Below, one piece after another: positions 1 through 5,675 of a DNA stretch of 6,525 nt; positions within the stretch are counted from its first letter, which is position 1; each line of letters starts with the position of its first letter. This stretch comes from an uncultured Oscillospiraceae bacterium (GTDB taxonomy: Bacteria > Bacillota > Clostridia > Oscillospirales > Acutalibacteraceae). A program made the translations under genes and the position numbers. The stretch lies in NCBI GenBank assembly GCA_900550095.1, contig URRG01000140.1, positions 1-6,525 of the forward strand. The letters are read 5' to 3'. A model generated the notes under the pieces. The model worked only from the letters and a program-made list of their open reading frames with translations, ran no database searches and had not been told where the DNA came from.

Positions 1-705
1 GGGGTAGGAGAACTTCTCCTTGCCGATCTCCTTCTGGATGCCCTTGATAAACTCAATGACCTTCTGGTTGGCTTCGTGGCCGGCCATGATGCCGTTGTAC
101 ATATCCTCGTCGGACACCTCGTTGGCACCGGCCTCGATCATGGCAATGCGCTCGTCGGTGGAGGCCACGGTGACGGCCATGCGGCTCACCTTGCGCTGTT
201 CCGCGGTGGGGTTGATGACGTATTCCCCATCCACGAGGCCCACGGAAACGCCGGATATGGGTCCGTTCCAGGGGATATCGGAGATGGAAAGGGCGATGGA
301 AACGCCCACCATGGCCGTGATCTCAGGGGAGCAGTCATAATCCACGCTCATAACGGTAGCCACAACGGAAACATCGTTGCGCATATCCTTGGGGAACAGG
401 GGCCGGATGGGCCTGTCGATCACGCGGCTGGTGAGGATGGCCTTATCGCTGGGACGGCCCTCCCTCTTCAAAAAGGAACCGGGGATTTTACCCACGGAAT
501 AGAGCTTTTCCTCAAAATCCACCGAGAGAGGGAAGAAATCCACGCCCTCTCTGGGCTTGCTGGAAGCGGTCACCGCCACGTGCACCACCGTGTCGCCATA
601 GCGCACCAGGCAGGCGCCGTTGGCCAGCCCGGCCATCTTGCCGGTTTCCACCCGCAGAGGGCGGCCCGCAAATTCGGTTTCAAATACCCGGAAATTTTCA
701 AACAT
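1..705 (-). CDS. pnp: Polynucleotide phosphorylase, N-terminal 235 residues (partial)
   Basis: PNPase is a trimeric 3'-5' phosphorolytic exoribonuclease in mRNA decay and RNA quality control. Only codons 1-235 are in the window; the gene runs off the left edge in frame, without a stop. The N-terminus MFENFRVFETEFAGRPLRVE leads into the first RNase PH domain: RYGDTVVHVAVTAS (35-48), VDFFPLSVDFEEKLYSVGKIPG (55-76), FLKREGRPSDKAILTSRVID (78-97) followed by RPIRPLFP, and the segment VGVSIALSISDIP to VGLVDGEYVINPT (133-167). Residues after about 168 begin the helical linker before the second PH domain. The ATG at 705 has AAGGAGG (713-719) 7 nt upstream, so the start is secure. No frameshift or missing motif is seen in the visible third. 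The KH and S1 RNA-binding domains lie outside the window. Confidence 0.98.
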   Translation of the reverse strand, partial: MFENFRVFETEFAGRPLRVETGKMAGLANGACLVRYGDTVVHVAVTASSKPREGVDFFPLSVDFEEKLYSVGKIPGSFLKREGRPSDKAILTSRVIDRPIRPLFPKDMRNDVSVVATVMSVDYDCSPEITAMVGVSIALSISDIPWNGPISGVSVGLVDGEYVINPTAEQRKVSRMAVTVASTDERIAMIEAGANEVSDEDMYNGIMAGHEANQKVIEFIKGIQKEIGKEKFSYP

Positions 706-781
706 TCTGTTTCCTCCTTACTGTTCTTTCTTCTCTGTTTTCCTTCTCCCCTGCATACTATGCCGACAGATAAGCGAGGCT

Positions 782-858
782 CCGGTTTAGCAATAAAATC
801 TGCGCCTTTCCCCATGCCCTTTCAAAGGCGCACATTTCACTGCTAAAGCTGGAACCGG
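782..858 (-). promoter_or_regulatory. Nested stem-loop in the pnp leader (candidate RNase processing / autoregulation site)
   Basis: A perfect 9-bp stem, TGCGCCTTT (801-809) with AAAGGCGCA (824-832), closes a 14-nt loop. It is enclosed by TTTAGCA/TGCTAAA (786-792 with 841-847), and the flanks CCGGTT/AACCGG (782-787 with 853-858) can extend it or compete. It sits about 77-153 nt before the pnp start. In Escherichia coli a pnp leader stem-loop is cut by RNase III and mediates PNPase autoregulation. The same role here is inference from position and shape only. Confidence 0.45.
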
Positions 859-920
859 CTCAGCGGCTCAAGCCTTTCTGCAGGCCGGCCAAAGGGCCGG
901 AAAGAACCAGAAAACACGGC

Positions 921-942
921 TCCGGAAGGAATCCCTTCCGGA
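921..942 (-). terminator. 9-bp hairpin, possible second attenuator before pnp
   Basis: TCCGGAAGG (921-929) and CCTTCCGGA (934-942) form a perfect 9-bp stem with a 4-nt loop. On the minus strand it is followed by GCCGTG and then TTTTCT. The T-rich run starts 6 nt from the stem, so terminator function is only possible, not clear. A further CCGGCC/GGCCGG hairpin lies at 885-900. Confidence 0.4.
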
Positions 943-959
943 AACCTTCATATGCCACA

Positions 960-986
960 AAGGCAGGCAGCGGCGCTGCCTGCCTT
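960..986 (-). terminator. 12-bp perfect hairpin after rpsO
   Basis: AAGGCAGGCAGC (960-971) and GCTGCCTGCCTT (975-986) form a perfect 12-bp stem with a 3-nt loop, beginning 11 nt after the rpsO stop. On the minus strand the 3' arm ends in CCTTT then GTGG, so the T-tract is short. It may be a partial terminator or a 3'-end stabiliser and processing site that sets the rpsO to pnp ratio. Confidence 0.55.
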
Positions 987-997
987 ACATGTCAGGA

Positions 998-1264
998 TTA
1001 CTTGCGGATGTTCAGCTTCGCGATGATGGAACGATAGCGCTCAATATCCACACGCATGAGATAGTTGAGCATGTTCCGTCTCTGGCCGACCATTTTCAGC
1101 AGGCCGCGGCGGCTGTGATGATCCTTTTTGTGGGTCTTCAGATGCTCGGTCAGGTCGTTGATGCGGCGGGTGAGAACGGCAACCTGCACCTCCGGAGAAC
1201 CCGTATCCCCTTCATGGATAGCATATTCCTTAATAATCGCGGTTTTTTCTTCTTTCAGAAGCAT
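998..1264 (-). CDS. rpsO: 30S ribosomal protein uS15
   Basis: uS15 is a primary binding protein of the 16S rRNA central domain and helps form bridge contacts with 23S rRNA. The 88-aa product has the standard family length and motifs: HEGDTGSPEVQVAVLT (17-32), HLKTHKKDHHSRRGLL (41-56, with His41, Asp48 and Ser51 in the rRNA-contact positions), and GQRRNMLNYLMRVDIERY (60-77). The ATG at 1264 follows AAGGTGG (1278-1272) at 7 nt. The stop is TAA. It has its own promoter and a folded leader upstream, and pnp follows after 292 nt, the classic rpsO-pnp arrangement. Identification is essentially certain. Confidence 0.99.
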   Translation of the reverse strand: MLLKEEKTAIIKEYAIHEGDTGSPEVQVAVLTRRINDLTEHLKTHKKDHHSRRGLLKMVGQRRNMLNYLMRVDIERYRSIIAKLNIRK

Positions 1265-1328
1265 GATAATTCCACCTTTTCATAAAATTTGCCCGGGCGC
1301 AGAAAAGGGAGGCGGAAATCCCCATAAG

Positions 1329-1400
1329 GGCTTACCCCGCAGATCCGCGGTTCGGGTAGAAGCCGTACGCGCCACTTCCTTTTTGACAGAAAGCGCATAC
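1329..1400 (-). promoter_or_regulatory. Two abutting hairpins in the rpsO leader (candidate autoregulatory site)
   Basis: On the predicted leader RNA, GUAUGCGC (1400-1393) pairs with GCGCGUAC (1372-1365) over 8 bp with one U-G wobble, closing a 20-nt loop. Immediately next, with no gap, 1364-1329 forms a second hairpin: GGCU and UACCC pair with GGGUA and AGCC around a 2-nt bulge, with a small inner CGC/GCG stem. uS15 represses its own mRNA through leader structures in several bacteria, and these leaders differ widely between lineages. The position fits such an element; binding is not shown by sequence alone. Confidence 0.5.
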
Positions 1401-1411
1401 TTAGCCTTTAC

Positions 1412-1440
1412 ACTATATCACAAATCTTAAAGCTTGTAAA
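1412..1440 (-). promoter_or_regulatory. Near-consensus sigma-A promoter for rpsO
   Basis: On the minus strand TTTACA (1440-1435) and TATAGT (1417-1412) are separated by exactly 17 bp. Each hexamer has one mismatch to consensus, and the -10 is preceded by TG one base away (TGA-TATAGT), the extended -10 form. Transcription should begin near 1405. The -35 box lies inside the last codons of ribF. This predicts a leader of about 140 nt before rpsO. Confidence 0.8.
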
Positions 1441-2332
1441 TGATTTTCTTGGCCGAAATCCGGTCTTTGAAAATATTTTCCTGCAGCTCCCGGATACTCC
1501 CGAATTTCCGTTCCGGCCGCACGAAACTGATCAGCTCCGTGACCACCGTTTCCCCGTAAAGCTCCGGGCCCCTGTAATCGGGCATCCAGGTCTCCGCAAG
1601 GGGAGCGTCGGCCCCTACGGTGGGCTTTACCCCCACGTTCGTCACTCCGTAATAGGACTTTCCCCCCGCCTGCACCACGCTGGCGTATACCCCAAACCGG
1701 GGCAGTACGAAGTCCTCCGGGATAGGCTGATTGACGGTGGGCACCCCCAGGGTGCGGCCCAGCTGTCTGCCGTGGACCACCGGCGCATCGAAGCAGAAGG
1801 GCCTGCCCAGCAGGGCCGCGGCCTCTTCCATGCGGCCCCCGGCGGCGGCCTCCCGGATGCGGGTGGAACTCACCGGGCTGCCTCCCATCAGCACAGGTTC
1901 CGCCACGCGGGCCTCCATACCGTTTTCCCTGCAGAACGATTCCAAAAGGGCGCTGGTGCCTCTGCCGCCCTTCCCAAAATGGAAATCCCTTCCGCAGCAG
2001 ACCACCTTCGCCCGGCAGACCCCCTTGAGGATCTTTTCCATGAATTCTTCGGCGGCCATATCCCGAATCTCGGAAAAGGACGCCACCCAGCACTGCTCTA
2101 CGCCCATCTTTTCCAAAAGCTGCATTTTACGCCGCTGGCTCAAAACCCGGGGCGACCTCTTCCCCTCCCGGAGAAGGTCCACCTGGAACGTAAACACAGA
2201 GGAAATAAAGCCTTCTCCCCTGGCGGAGGCGATCACCCGGCTGTGGCCGGTGTGCAGGCCGTCGAAGGCCCCCAGGGCTACGGCTGAAGGCCGTTTTGAA
2301 GGGCTCATATCGTGATATAGCTTCATTTTCAT
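1427..2332 (-). CDS. ribF: Bifunctional riboflavin kinase / FAD synthetase RibF
   Basis: RibF phosphorylates riboflavin to FMN and adenylylates FMN to FAD in the cytoplasm. At 301 aa it has the usual two-domain length. The N-terminal FMN adenylyltransferase domain shows the nucleotidyltransferase signature ALGAFDGLHTGH (19-30), CGRDFHFGKGGRGT (113-126) and VSSTRIREA (154-162). The C-terminal riboflavin kinase domain begins at LGRPFCF (175) and has GRTLGVPTVN with the metal-binding PTxN motif (198-201), FGVYAS (213-218), a likely catalytic Glu in AETW (Glu247), and LYGE and RPERKF near the end. All key motifs are present. The start at 2332 is weakly supported: an in-frame ATG at 2326 lies 6 nt after AGGG and may be the real start. 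The stop is TAA, and the last codons overlap the rpsO promoter. The position between truB and rpsO is the standard one. Confidence 0.95.
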   Translation of the reverse strand: MKMKLYHDMSPSKRPSAVALGAFDGLHTGHSRVIASARGEGFISSVFTFQVDLLREGKRSPRVLSQRRKMQLLEKMGVEQCWVASFSEIRDMAAEEFMEKILKGVCRAKVVCCGRDFHFGKGGRGTSALLESFCRENGMEARVAEPVLMGGSPVSSTRIREAAAGGRMEEAAALLGRPFCFDAPVVHGRQLGRTLGVPTVNQPIPEDFVLPRFGVYASVVQAGGKSYYGVTNVGVKPTVGADAPLAETWMPDYRGPELYGETVVTELISFVRPERKFGSIRELQENIFKDRISAKKIIYKL

Positions 2333-2674
2333 CCCTATGCTTCACCATCCAACCGTATTTCGATTCTCTGCAGCCCGTTTTCTGCCTGCTGCGTGCTGCT
2401 TCTTTCTTCCCATTTTCCGTTTCTCAGTTTCCCAGCTTTCTAACCTTCCCCCAAGCGCCCGCGCTGTACGGCATGCCGTCAGGCCCCCGGATCCCAAGCG
2501 TCAAGCCATCCGCCGGAAATCCCCGTCTTTGCCGCCCTTGCTGTATGACAGCACAGCAGCATGGCAGCATGATTGACGGGGTCCTGGAGTTCTCAGCACT
2601 TGGAAGTCCTGCACTCCCAAAATCTGTCAGGGCTGGGAACCTCCGGAGACGCTCCGGAAAAGCTCCAAAAAGCC
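2333..2674. other. 342-nt truB-ribF spacer with inverted repeats
   Basis: No gene is supported. It holds a nested fold at 2521-2581: outer CCCCGTC/GACGGGG (2521-2527 with 2575-2581), middle TGCC/GGCA (2530-2533 with 2563-2566), inner TGCTGT/ACAGCA (2539-2544 with 2548-2553). There is also a 12-bp perfect palindrome ACGGCATGCCGT (2468-2479) and an AGCGC/GCGCT inverted repeat (2454-2465). The last 100 nt before ribF are purine-rich on the minus strand. I see no FMN riboswitch core, although ribF follows, and no clear promoter. Confidence 0.6.
2642..2658 (-). repeat. Perfect 7-bp hairpin just after truB
   Basis: TCCGGAG (2642-2648) and CTCCGGA (2652-2658) form a perfect 7-bp stem with a 3-nt loop. 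It starts 17 nt past the truB stop. No T-tract follows on the minus strand, so it is more likely a 3'-end stability element than a terminator. Confidence 0.5.
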
Positions 2675-2686
2675 TCAGAAGAGCTT
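2667..2686 (-). terminator. Weak terminator-like hairpin overlapping the truB stop
   Basis: On the minus strand AAGCTC (2686-2681) can pair with GAG-CTT (2676-2670, one bulged base) around a 4-nt loop, ending in TTTTT (2671-2667). The truB TGA stop (2677-2675) lies inside it. The stem is only 6 bp, so it would be an inefficient terminator at best. Confidence 0.3.
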
Positions 2687-3649
2687 CAGCACCCGCAGGC
2701 TTCCCGTTTCGGGTTCCGCCCTTCCCAGGCCTAGGAACCCCTCCGGCCCCAGGACGCGGAAACGCTCCCCTTCCGAAAGCCTCCTGCCCGAAAGGGCCGT
2801 GCGGCGGATATCCAATTCTCCCCCGTTTCGGAACCGTCTTGCCTGGGGCTCCGTGACCCGCAGGGCGGGCAGCTCCCGGAAAAGATACTCCACGGGCAGG
2901 ATCCGCCCGTCCAGAAGTCCCTTCTCCTGCAGAGCGGAAGCTTCTTCCAGAGTGACGGCCTCCTTTTCGGAAAACCCGCAGGCAGCCGTCCGCCGCAAAG
3001 AGGTCATGATCCCTCCGGCTCCCAGCGTTTTTCCTATACCGGCGCAGAGCGTCCGCACATAGGTGCCCCCCGAACATCGCACGCGCAGCCTGCCCTCCCG
3101 GGCGGGTTCCCTGTATTCCAGGAGCTCCAGCGCATAAATGGTCACGGGGCGGGGCTCCCGCTCCACCACGATGCCCTGCCGGGCCAGCTCATAGAGCTTT
3201 TTCCCCTCCCGTTTCAAAGCGGAATACATGGGAGGCACCTGCAGGATGTCCCCCCGGAAGCCGGAAAGGGCCTCCTCCAGTTCTTCCCGGGATACGGGAC
3301 GCTCACAGCGGGAAAGCGCCTTCCCCGTGGAATCCTCCGTGTCCGTCTCTTCTCCCAGCCGGAAGCCGGCCTCGTATTCCTTCCACGTCTCCGGCAGAAG
3401 GGATTCCGCCCGGGCCGCCTTCCCCAGAAGCAGGGGAAGGACCCCTGTGGCCATGGGATCCAGCGTCCCCGTGTGGCCTATTTTCCGCTGGCCCGTGAGC
3501 CTGCGCAGCCTATACACCACGTCGAAGGAGGTGATCCCCTCCGGTTTATCTATGATGAGAACGCCGTTTTCCGCTGTTCCTCTTCCCGCGGAAAGGCGGG
3601 TTTCCTCCGCTTCCCTACCATGCGTTCCCGCACCGTTTTGTCCCTCCAT
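2675..3649 (-). CDS. truB: tRNA pseudouridine(55) synthase TruB
   Basis: TruB converts U55 of the tRNA T-loop to pseudouridine and acts as a tRNA folding chaperone. The conserved domain begins NGVLIIDKPEGITSFDVVYRL; then comes HTGTLDPMATGVLPLLLGKA with the catalytic Asp (residue 64 from this start), PPMYSALKREGKKLYELAR (about 139-157), and CSGGTYVRTLCAGIG (about 192-206). A C-terminal region near 260-312 (VTEPQARRFRNGGEL, FLGLGRAE) resembles the PUA-like TruB tail. From this start it is 324 aa, normal for the family. The start is uncertain: the frame is open with ATGs at 3649, 3667, 3754 and 3877, and no start codon lies directly before the conserved domain. The ATG at 3649 is the closest and has a purine run (GGGGGA) 3 nt upstream, which is not a good site; 3877 has GGAAAG about 7 nt upstream but adds 76 residues of repeat-derived sequence. 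The stop is TGA. Confidence 0.9.
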   Translation of the reverse strand: MEGQNGAGTHGREAEETRLSAGRGTAENGVLIIDKPEGITSFDVVYRLRRLTGQRKIGHTGTLDPMATGVLPLLLGKAARAESLLPETWKEYEAGFRLGEETDTEDSTGKALSRCERPVSREELEEALSGFRGDILQVPPMYSALKREGKKLYELARQGIVVEREPRPVTIYALELLEYREPAREGRLRVRCSGGTYVRTLCAGIGKTLGAGGIMTSLRRTAACGFSEKEAVTLEEASALQEKGLLDGRILPVEYLFRELPALRVTEPQARRFRNGGELDIRRTALSGRRLSEGERFRVLGPEGFLGLGRAEPETGSLRVLKLF

Positions 3650-3688
3650 ACGTCCCCCGCTTTCCATCCGGCCGGCAAGCCGCAGGCC

Positions 3689-3742
3689 TTCTATTTCTTC
3701 TATTTCCTCTGTTTCTTCTATTTTCTCTGTTTCCTCCGCTTT
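3689..3742. repeat. Degenerate 9-bp tandem repeat (six units) upstream of truB
   Basis: Six consecutive 9-bp units are visible on the plus strand: TTCTATTTC twice, CTCTGTTTC, TTCTATTTT, CTCTGTTTC and CTCCGCTTT. Read on the minus strand in the truB frame they give an acidic tripeptide-periodic stretch (EKAEETEKIEETEEIEEIE). The period keeps the frame. It is either an expanding low-complexity N-terminal tail of TruB or untranslated leader. Confidence 0.8.
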
Positions 3743-3806
3743 CTCCGCGGCCATGCGGCTTGCGGCTGCGGCTCTGCGACCTATCTTTCCCCATCCCGCA
3801 CAGGTG

Positions 3807-3830
3807 CATCCATACATCCATACATCCATA
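3807..3830. repeat. Three perfect tandem copies of CATCCATA
   Basis: The 8-bp unit CATCCATA occurs three times back to back (3807-3814, 3815-3822, 3823-3830). On the minus strand it falls in the long open frame upstream of truB, where it would encode the odd peptide MDVWMYG. Since 8 is not a multiple of 3, a change in copy number would shift that frame, which argues against translation of this part. Confidence 0.9.
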
Positions 3831-4288
3831 CAGTCACACGGTATACGCGCCCGCCGTATTTTTCGCACCGCTTTCATCGCTTTACTTTCCGGTTCTCAGT
3901 CCGCGTTCTTCCGGGCCTTCTCCCAAGCGTTCTCCCGGACTTTCCCGAGAGCCGGAGGCTCCCGCCCGGTCTCCCGTGCACTGCGCAAACCGCGCCGTAC
4001 GCCGCACGTCACACGTTACACGCCATGTGTGTAAGCCTTGCAGAGCGTACAGCCGCAACCGCACACGCCGCAGAAGCCGTATAGTCCCTTACTTATTACA
4101 ACGGCCTCCTGTGCCGGCCATACCAGGCCCGCCGATGCATCAAGCGCCCTATATGCAATATGCAGCACGCGCTCATACACGCATGCGCACATCGCCTATG
4201 GCCCATATGGCCGCATGGCGTCATAGATATAAAGTAAAGCTATAGAACTACCGAACTATATAGAACCATAGTTTATACAGCCGCGGGG

Positions 4289-5473
4289 CTACAGAAGGCC
4301 CATGGAAAGAAAATACCGGCCTACCTCCGCTATAAGGCGGGACTTCGCCTCCCGAAGGGTTCCCGAGAGAGTGCAGCCTCCTGCAGCCGCATGTCCGCCT
4401 CCGTCCATCAGACGGCAGATATCCGCCGCATTGAAGGGCGCTTCCGTCCGCACAGAGACCTTCCAGCCGCCCGCTTCTTTTTCCCGCAGGGTCAGCCCCA
4501 CAAGGACCCCTTCGATCTGCCGGGGGATGGCGGGAAGCCCCTCCAGATCGTCCTCGTTGGCTCCCGTTTCCCGGATCATTTCCCGGGTGACCGTCAAAAG
4601 GGCGCAGCGCCCTCTGTAAAAATACTGCACCCCTCCCACAGCCAGACGTTCCAGATCCATCAGGCTGCGGCTTTTGGTCTCGAACATCCGCCGGTTGATC
4701 TCCGCGCCCCTGGCGCCTTTTTCCAGCATGTCCGCCGCCACCCGGAAGGTGTGAGCCGTCACGTTGCTGTAGCGGAAACATCCCGTGTCCGTGGAAATAC
4801 CGGTAAAGATGCAGTCTGCCACGGAGGGGCCCACAGGCAGCCCCAGGAACTGGAACAGCGCACAGATCATCTCCGTTGTGGCGGCCGCCCCGTCATCCAC
4901 CCAGTTTTTTGCCGCATACAGCCTGTTGGAGCTATGATGATCGATACAGAGGTCGATCTTCCCCCGAAAGCGGCTGAGAAGAGGCTCCCCCAAAAGGGAT
5001 TCGTCCGCCACATCCACCGCCACCGCCGAACGGGCGGAGGCAAGAGAGAGCTCCCCTTTCTTCCGGAAGCCCCTGGCCTCCCGGCGTCCGTCTTCGCATG
5101 CCTGCGCCGCCTCCAGCCCTTCCCACAGGAAAGCGTAGCGCTCTCCCGGCATGTCGGAACAGAAGACCCGTGCCCGCTTGCCCAGCATTTGAAGGGCCCG
5201 GCAGAGGGCATAGCCGCTCCCAAGGGTGTCGCCGTCCGGATATTTATGGCAGAGGATGGCCACGTCCTCCAGAGAAAGAAGGCAAGCGGCGGCCTCCCCG
5301 GCAGAGACGAGCTCCCCGGAAGACCTTCTGTTTTCCTCTTCCCTCTCCGTGTTTTCAAGGGACGGCGCAGAGAATGTCTCAAAAGCCCCAAGGACTCCCG
5401 AGGCGGTCTTTCCCGCCTCAGAGCCCTCCTGAAAGCTGCTGCTTCCGCCGGTTTCCCAGCCCTTTTGCTCCAC
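4289..5473 (-). CDS. nrnA: NrnA-type DHH/DHHA1 phosphoesterase (nanoRNase / pAp phosphatase)
   Basis: A 394-aa cytoplasmic DHH-family enzyme. NrnA proteins degrade 2-5 nt RNAs left by exonucleases and dephosphorylate 3'-phosphoadenosine 5'-phosphate, using Mn-binding Asp/His residues. Visible motifs: motif I HKYPDGDTLGS (76-86, His76, Asp80, Asp82), motif II VDVAD (152-156), motif III DHHSSN (178-183), motif IV FTGISTDTGCFRYSN (223-237), and the glycine-rich DHHA1 motif GGGHAAAGGC (358-367). All metal-binding motifs are intact. The family is usually about 310-330 aa. The excess comes from about 65 extra N-terminal residues of low complexity (rich in E, S and G) and a charged insert near 121-145 between motifs I and II. 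The start is GTG with AAGGAGG 7 nt upstream; the stop is TAG. Position between rbfA and truB is typical for Firmicutes. The upstream terminator suggests expression partly separate from infB-rbfA. RecJ is excluded by size and domain layout; cyclic-di-AMP/pGpG activity cannot be judged from sequence. Confidence 0.93.
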   Translation of the reverse strand: MEQKGWETGGSSSFQEGSEAGKTASGVLGAFETFSAPSLENTEREEENRRSSGELVSAGEAAACLLSLEDVAILCHKYPDGDTLGSGYALCRALQMLGKRARVFCSDMPGERYAFLWEGLEAAQACEDGRREARGFRKKGELSLASARSAVAVDVADESLLGEPLLSRFRGKIDLCIDHHSSNRLYAAKNWVDDGAAATTEMICALFQFLGLPVGPSVADCIFTGISTDTGCFRYSNVTAHTFRVAADMLEKGARGAEINRRMFETKSRSLMDLERLAVGGVQYFYRGRCALLTVTREMIRETGANEDDLEGLPAIPRQIEGVLVGLTLREKEAGGWKVSVRTEAPFNAADICRLMDGGGHAAAGGCTLSGTLREAKSRLIAEVGRYFLSMGLL

Positions 5474-5480
5474 CCTCTTC

Positions 5481-5487
5481 CCTCCTT
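5481..5487 (-). promoter_or_regulatory. Strong Shine-Dalgarno for the GTG start of nrnA
   Basis: The minus strand reads AAGGAGG here, 7 nt upstream of the GTG at 5473. The match and spacing are near ideal. This supports translation from the GTG, and therefore the long N-terminal extension of the protein. Confidence 0.85.
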
Positions 5488-5675
5488 TTCCCGCTCCGGG
5501 CGGTTTATTCGCCGCATATCCTTTGCTGCGATTTTCTGTATTTTCCTGCGATCCAAATGTTTCGGGTCCCCCAAGCCATTCTATTCATTTTAAGCTTTCT
5601 AAGCCTTCTGAACCTTACAAATGCTTCCAGGCATTCCGGGCCCCCGTCCATTTCCGCGTCCCGCCCGGGCCGCGG

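Larger units (their letters stand above)
706..997. other. 292-nt rpsO-pnp spacer
   Basis: No gene is supported. It holds four successive inverted repeats (960-986, 921-942, 885-900 and 782-858) and the pnp Shine-Dalgarno. I found no good promoter for pnp, so pnp is probably expressed by readthrough from rpsO past these hairpins, or from a promoter I cannot recognise. The 75 nt before the start are purine-rich and look unstructured on the minus strand. Confidence 0.7.
3650..4288. other. Long repeat-rich stretch between nrnA and truB
   Basis: About 640 nt separate the nrnA stop from the truB start chosen here; if truB begins at 3877 the gap is 411 nt. No additional gene is supported. Reading frames crossing it have odd compositions driven by short repeats (CA/TG-rich tracts around 4000-4035 and 4160-4195, ATGGCC/ATGGCG units near 4198-4220, ATATGCA twice at 4151-4164). 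An A/T-rich island at about 4225-4280 lies just past the nrnA stop, with an AACTAT/ATAGTT inverted repeat (4254-4273) and several TATA-like words on the minus strand. It could hold a truB promoter, but no good -35/-10 pair was found. A weak hairpin (AGCC/GGCT with loop GGA, extendable) lies at 3946-3964. No tRNA or known riboswitch pattern is seen. Confidence 0.6.

Noticed and set aside
76..846. Long plus-strand open frame of 256 codons
   Set aside because: It lies opposite pnp, has a His/Gly-rich composition typical of an antisense shadow, and has no ribosome binding site. The pnp frame on the minus strand explains the conservation.
1413..2093. Minus-strand open frame of 226 codons overlapping ribF
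   Set aside because: It is a different frame of ribF, Gly/Arg-rich with no family motif.
2342..2413. 23-codon basic leader peptide (MGRKKQHAAGRK...) ending just before ribF
   Set aside because: It has ATG and TGA in frame, but only a weak purine stretch upstream and no regulatory codon pattern. A frame this short occurs often by chance.
2333..2674. FMN riboswitch upstream of ribF
   Set aside because: The conserved FMN aptamer core segments are not visible on the minus strand; only unrelated inverted repeats are present.
2424..3077. Minus-strand frame of 217 codons running from within truB into the truB-ribF spacer
   Set aside because: It is mostly a truB shadow. The part in the spacer has no motif or ribosome binding site, so I do not call a separate gene there.
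3807..3830. CRISPR array or integration-site repeat
   Set aside because: The 8-bp units are directly adjacent, with no spacers, and no associated genes or attachment-site features are present. It is a simple microsatellite.
3760..4245. Plus-strand frame of 161 codons in the nrnA-truB spacer
   Set aside because: It is made mostly of repeat-derived His, Arg, Ser and Pro codons, has no Shine-Dalgarno and resembles no family known to me.
4226..4280. Promoter for truB in the A/T-rich island
   Set aside because: Several TATA-like words occur, but none has a recognisable -35 at 16-18 bp, so I did not list it as a promoter.
4391..5593. Plus-strand open frame of 400 codons opposite nrnA
   Set aside because: It mirrors nrnA, whose DHH and DHHA1 motifs are intact. 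The antisense product has no recognisable motif and owes its length to high GC content.
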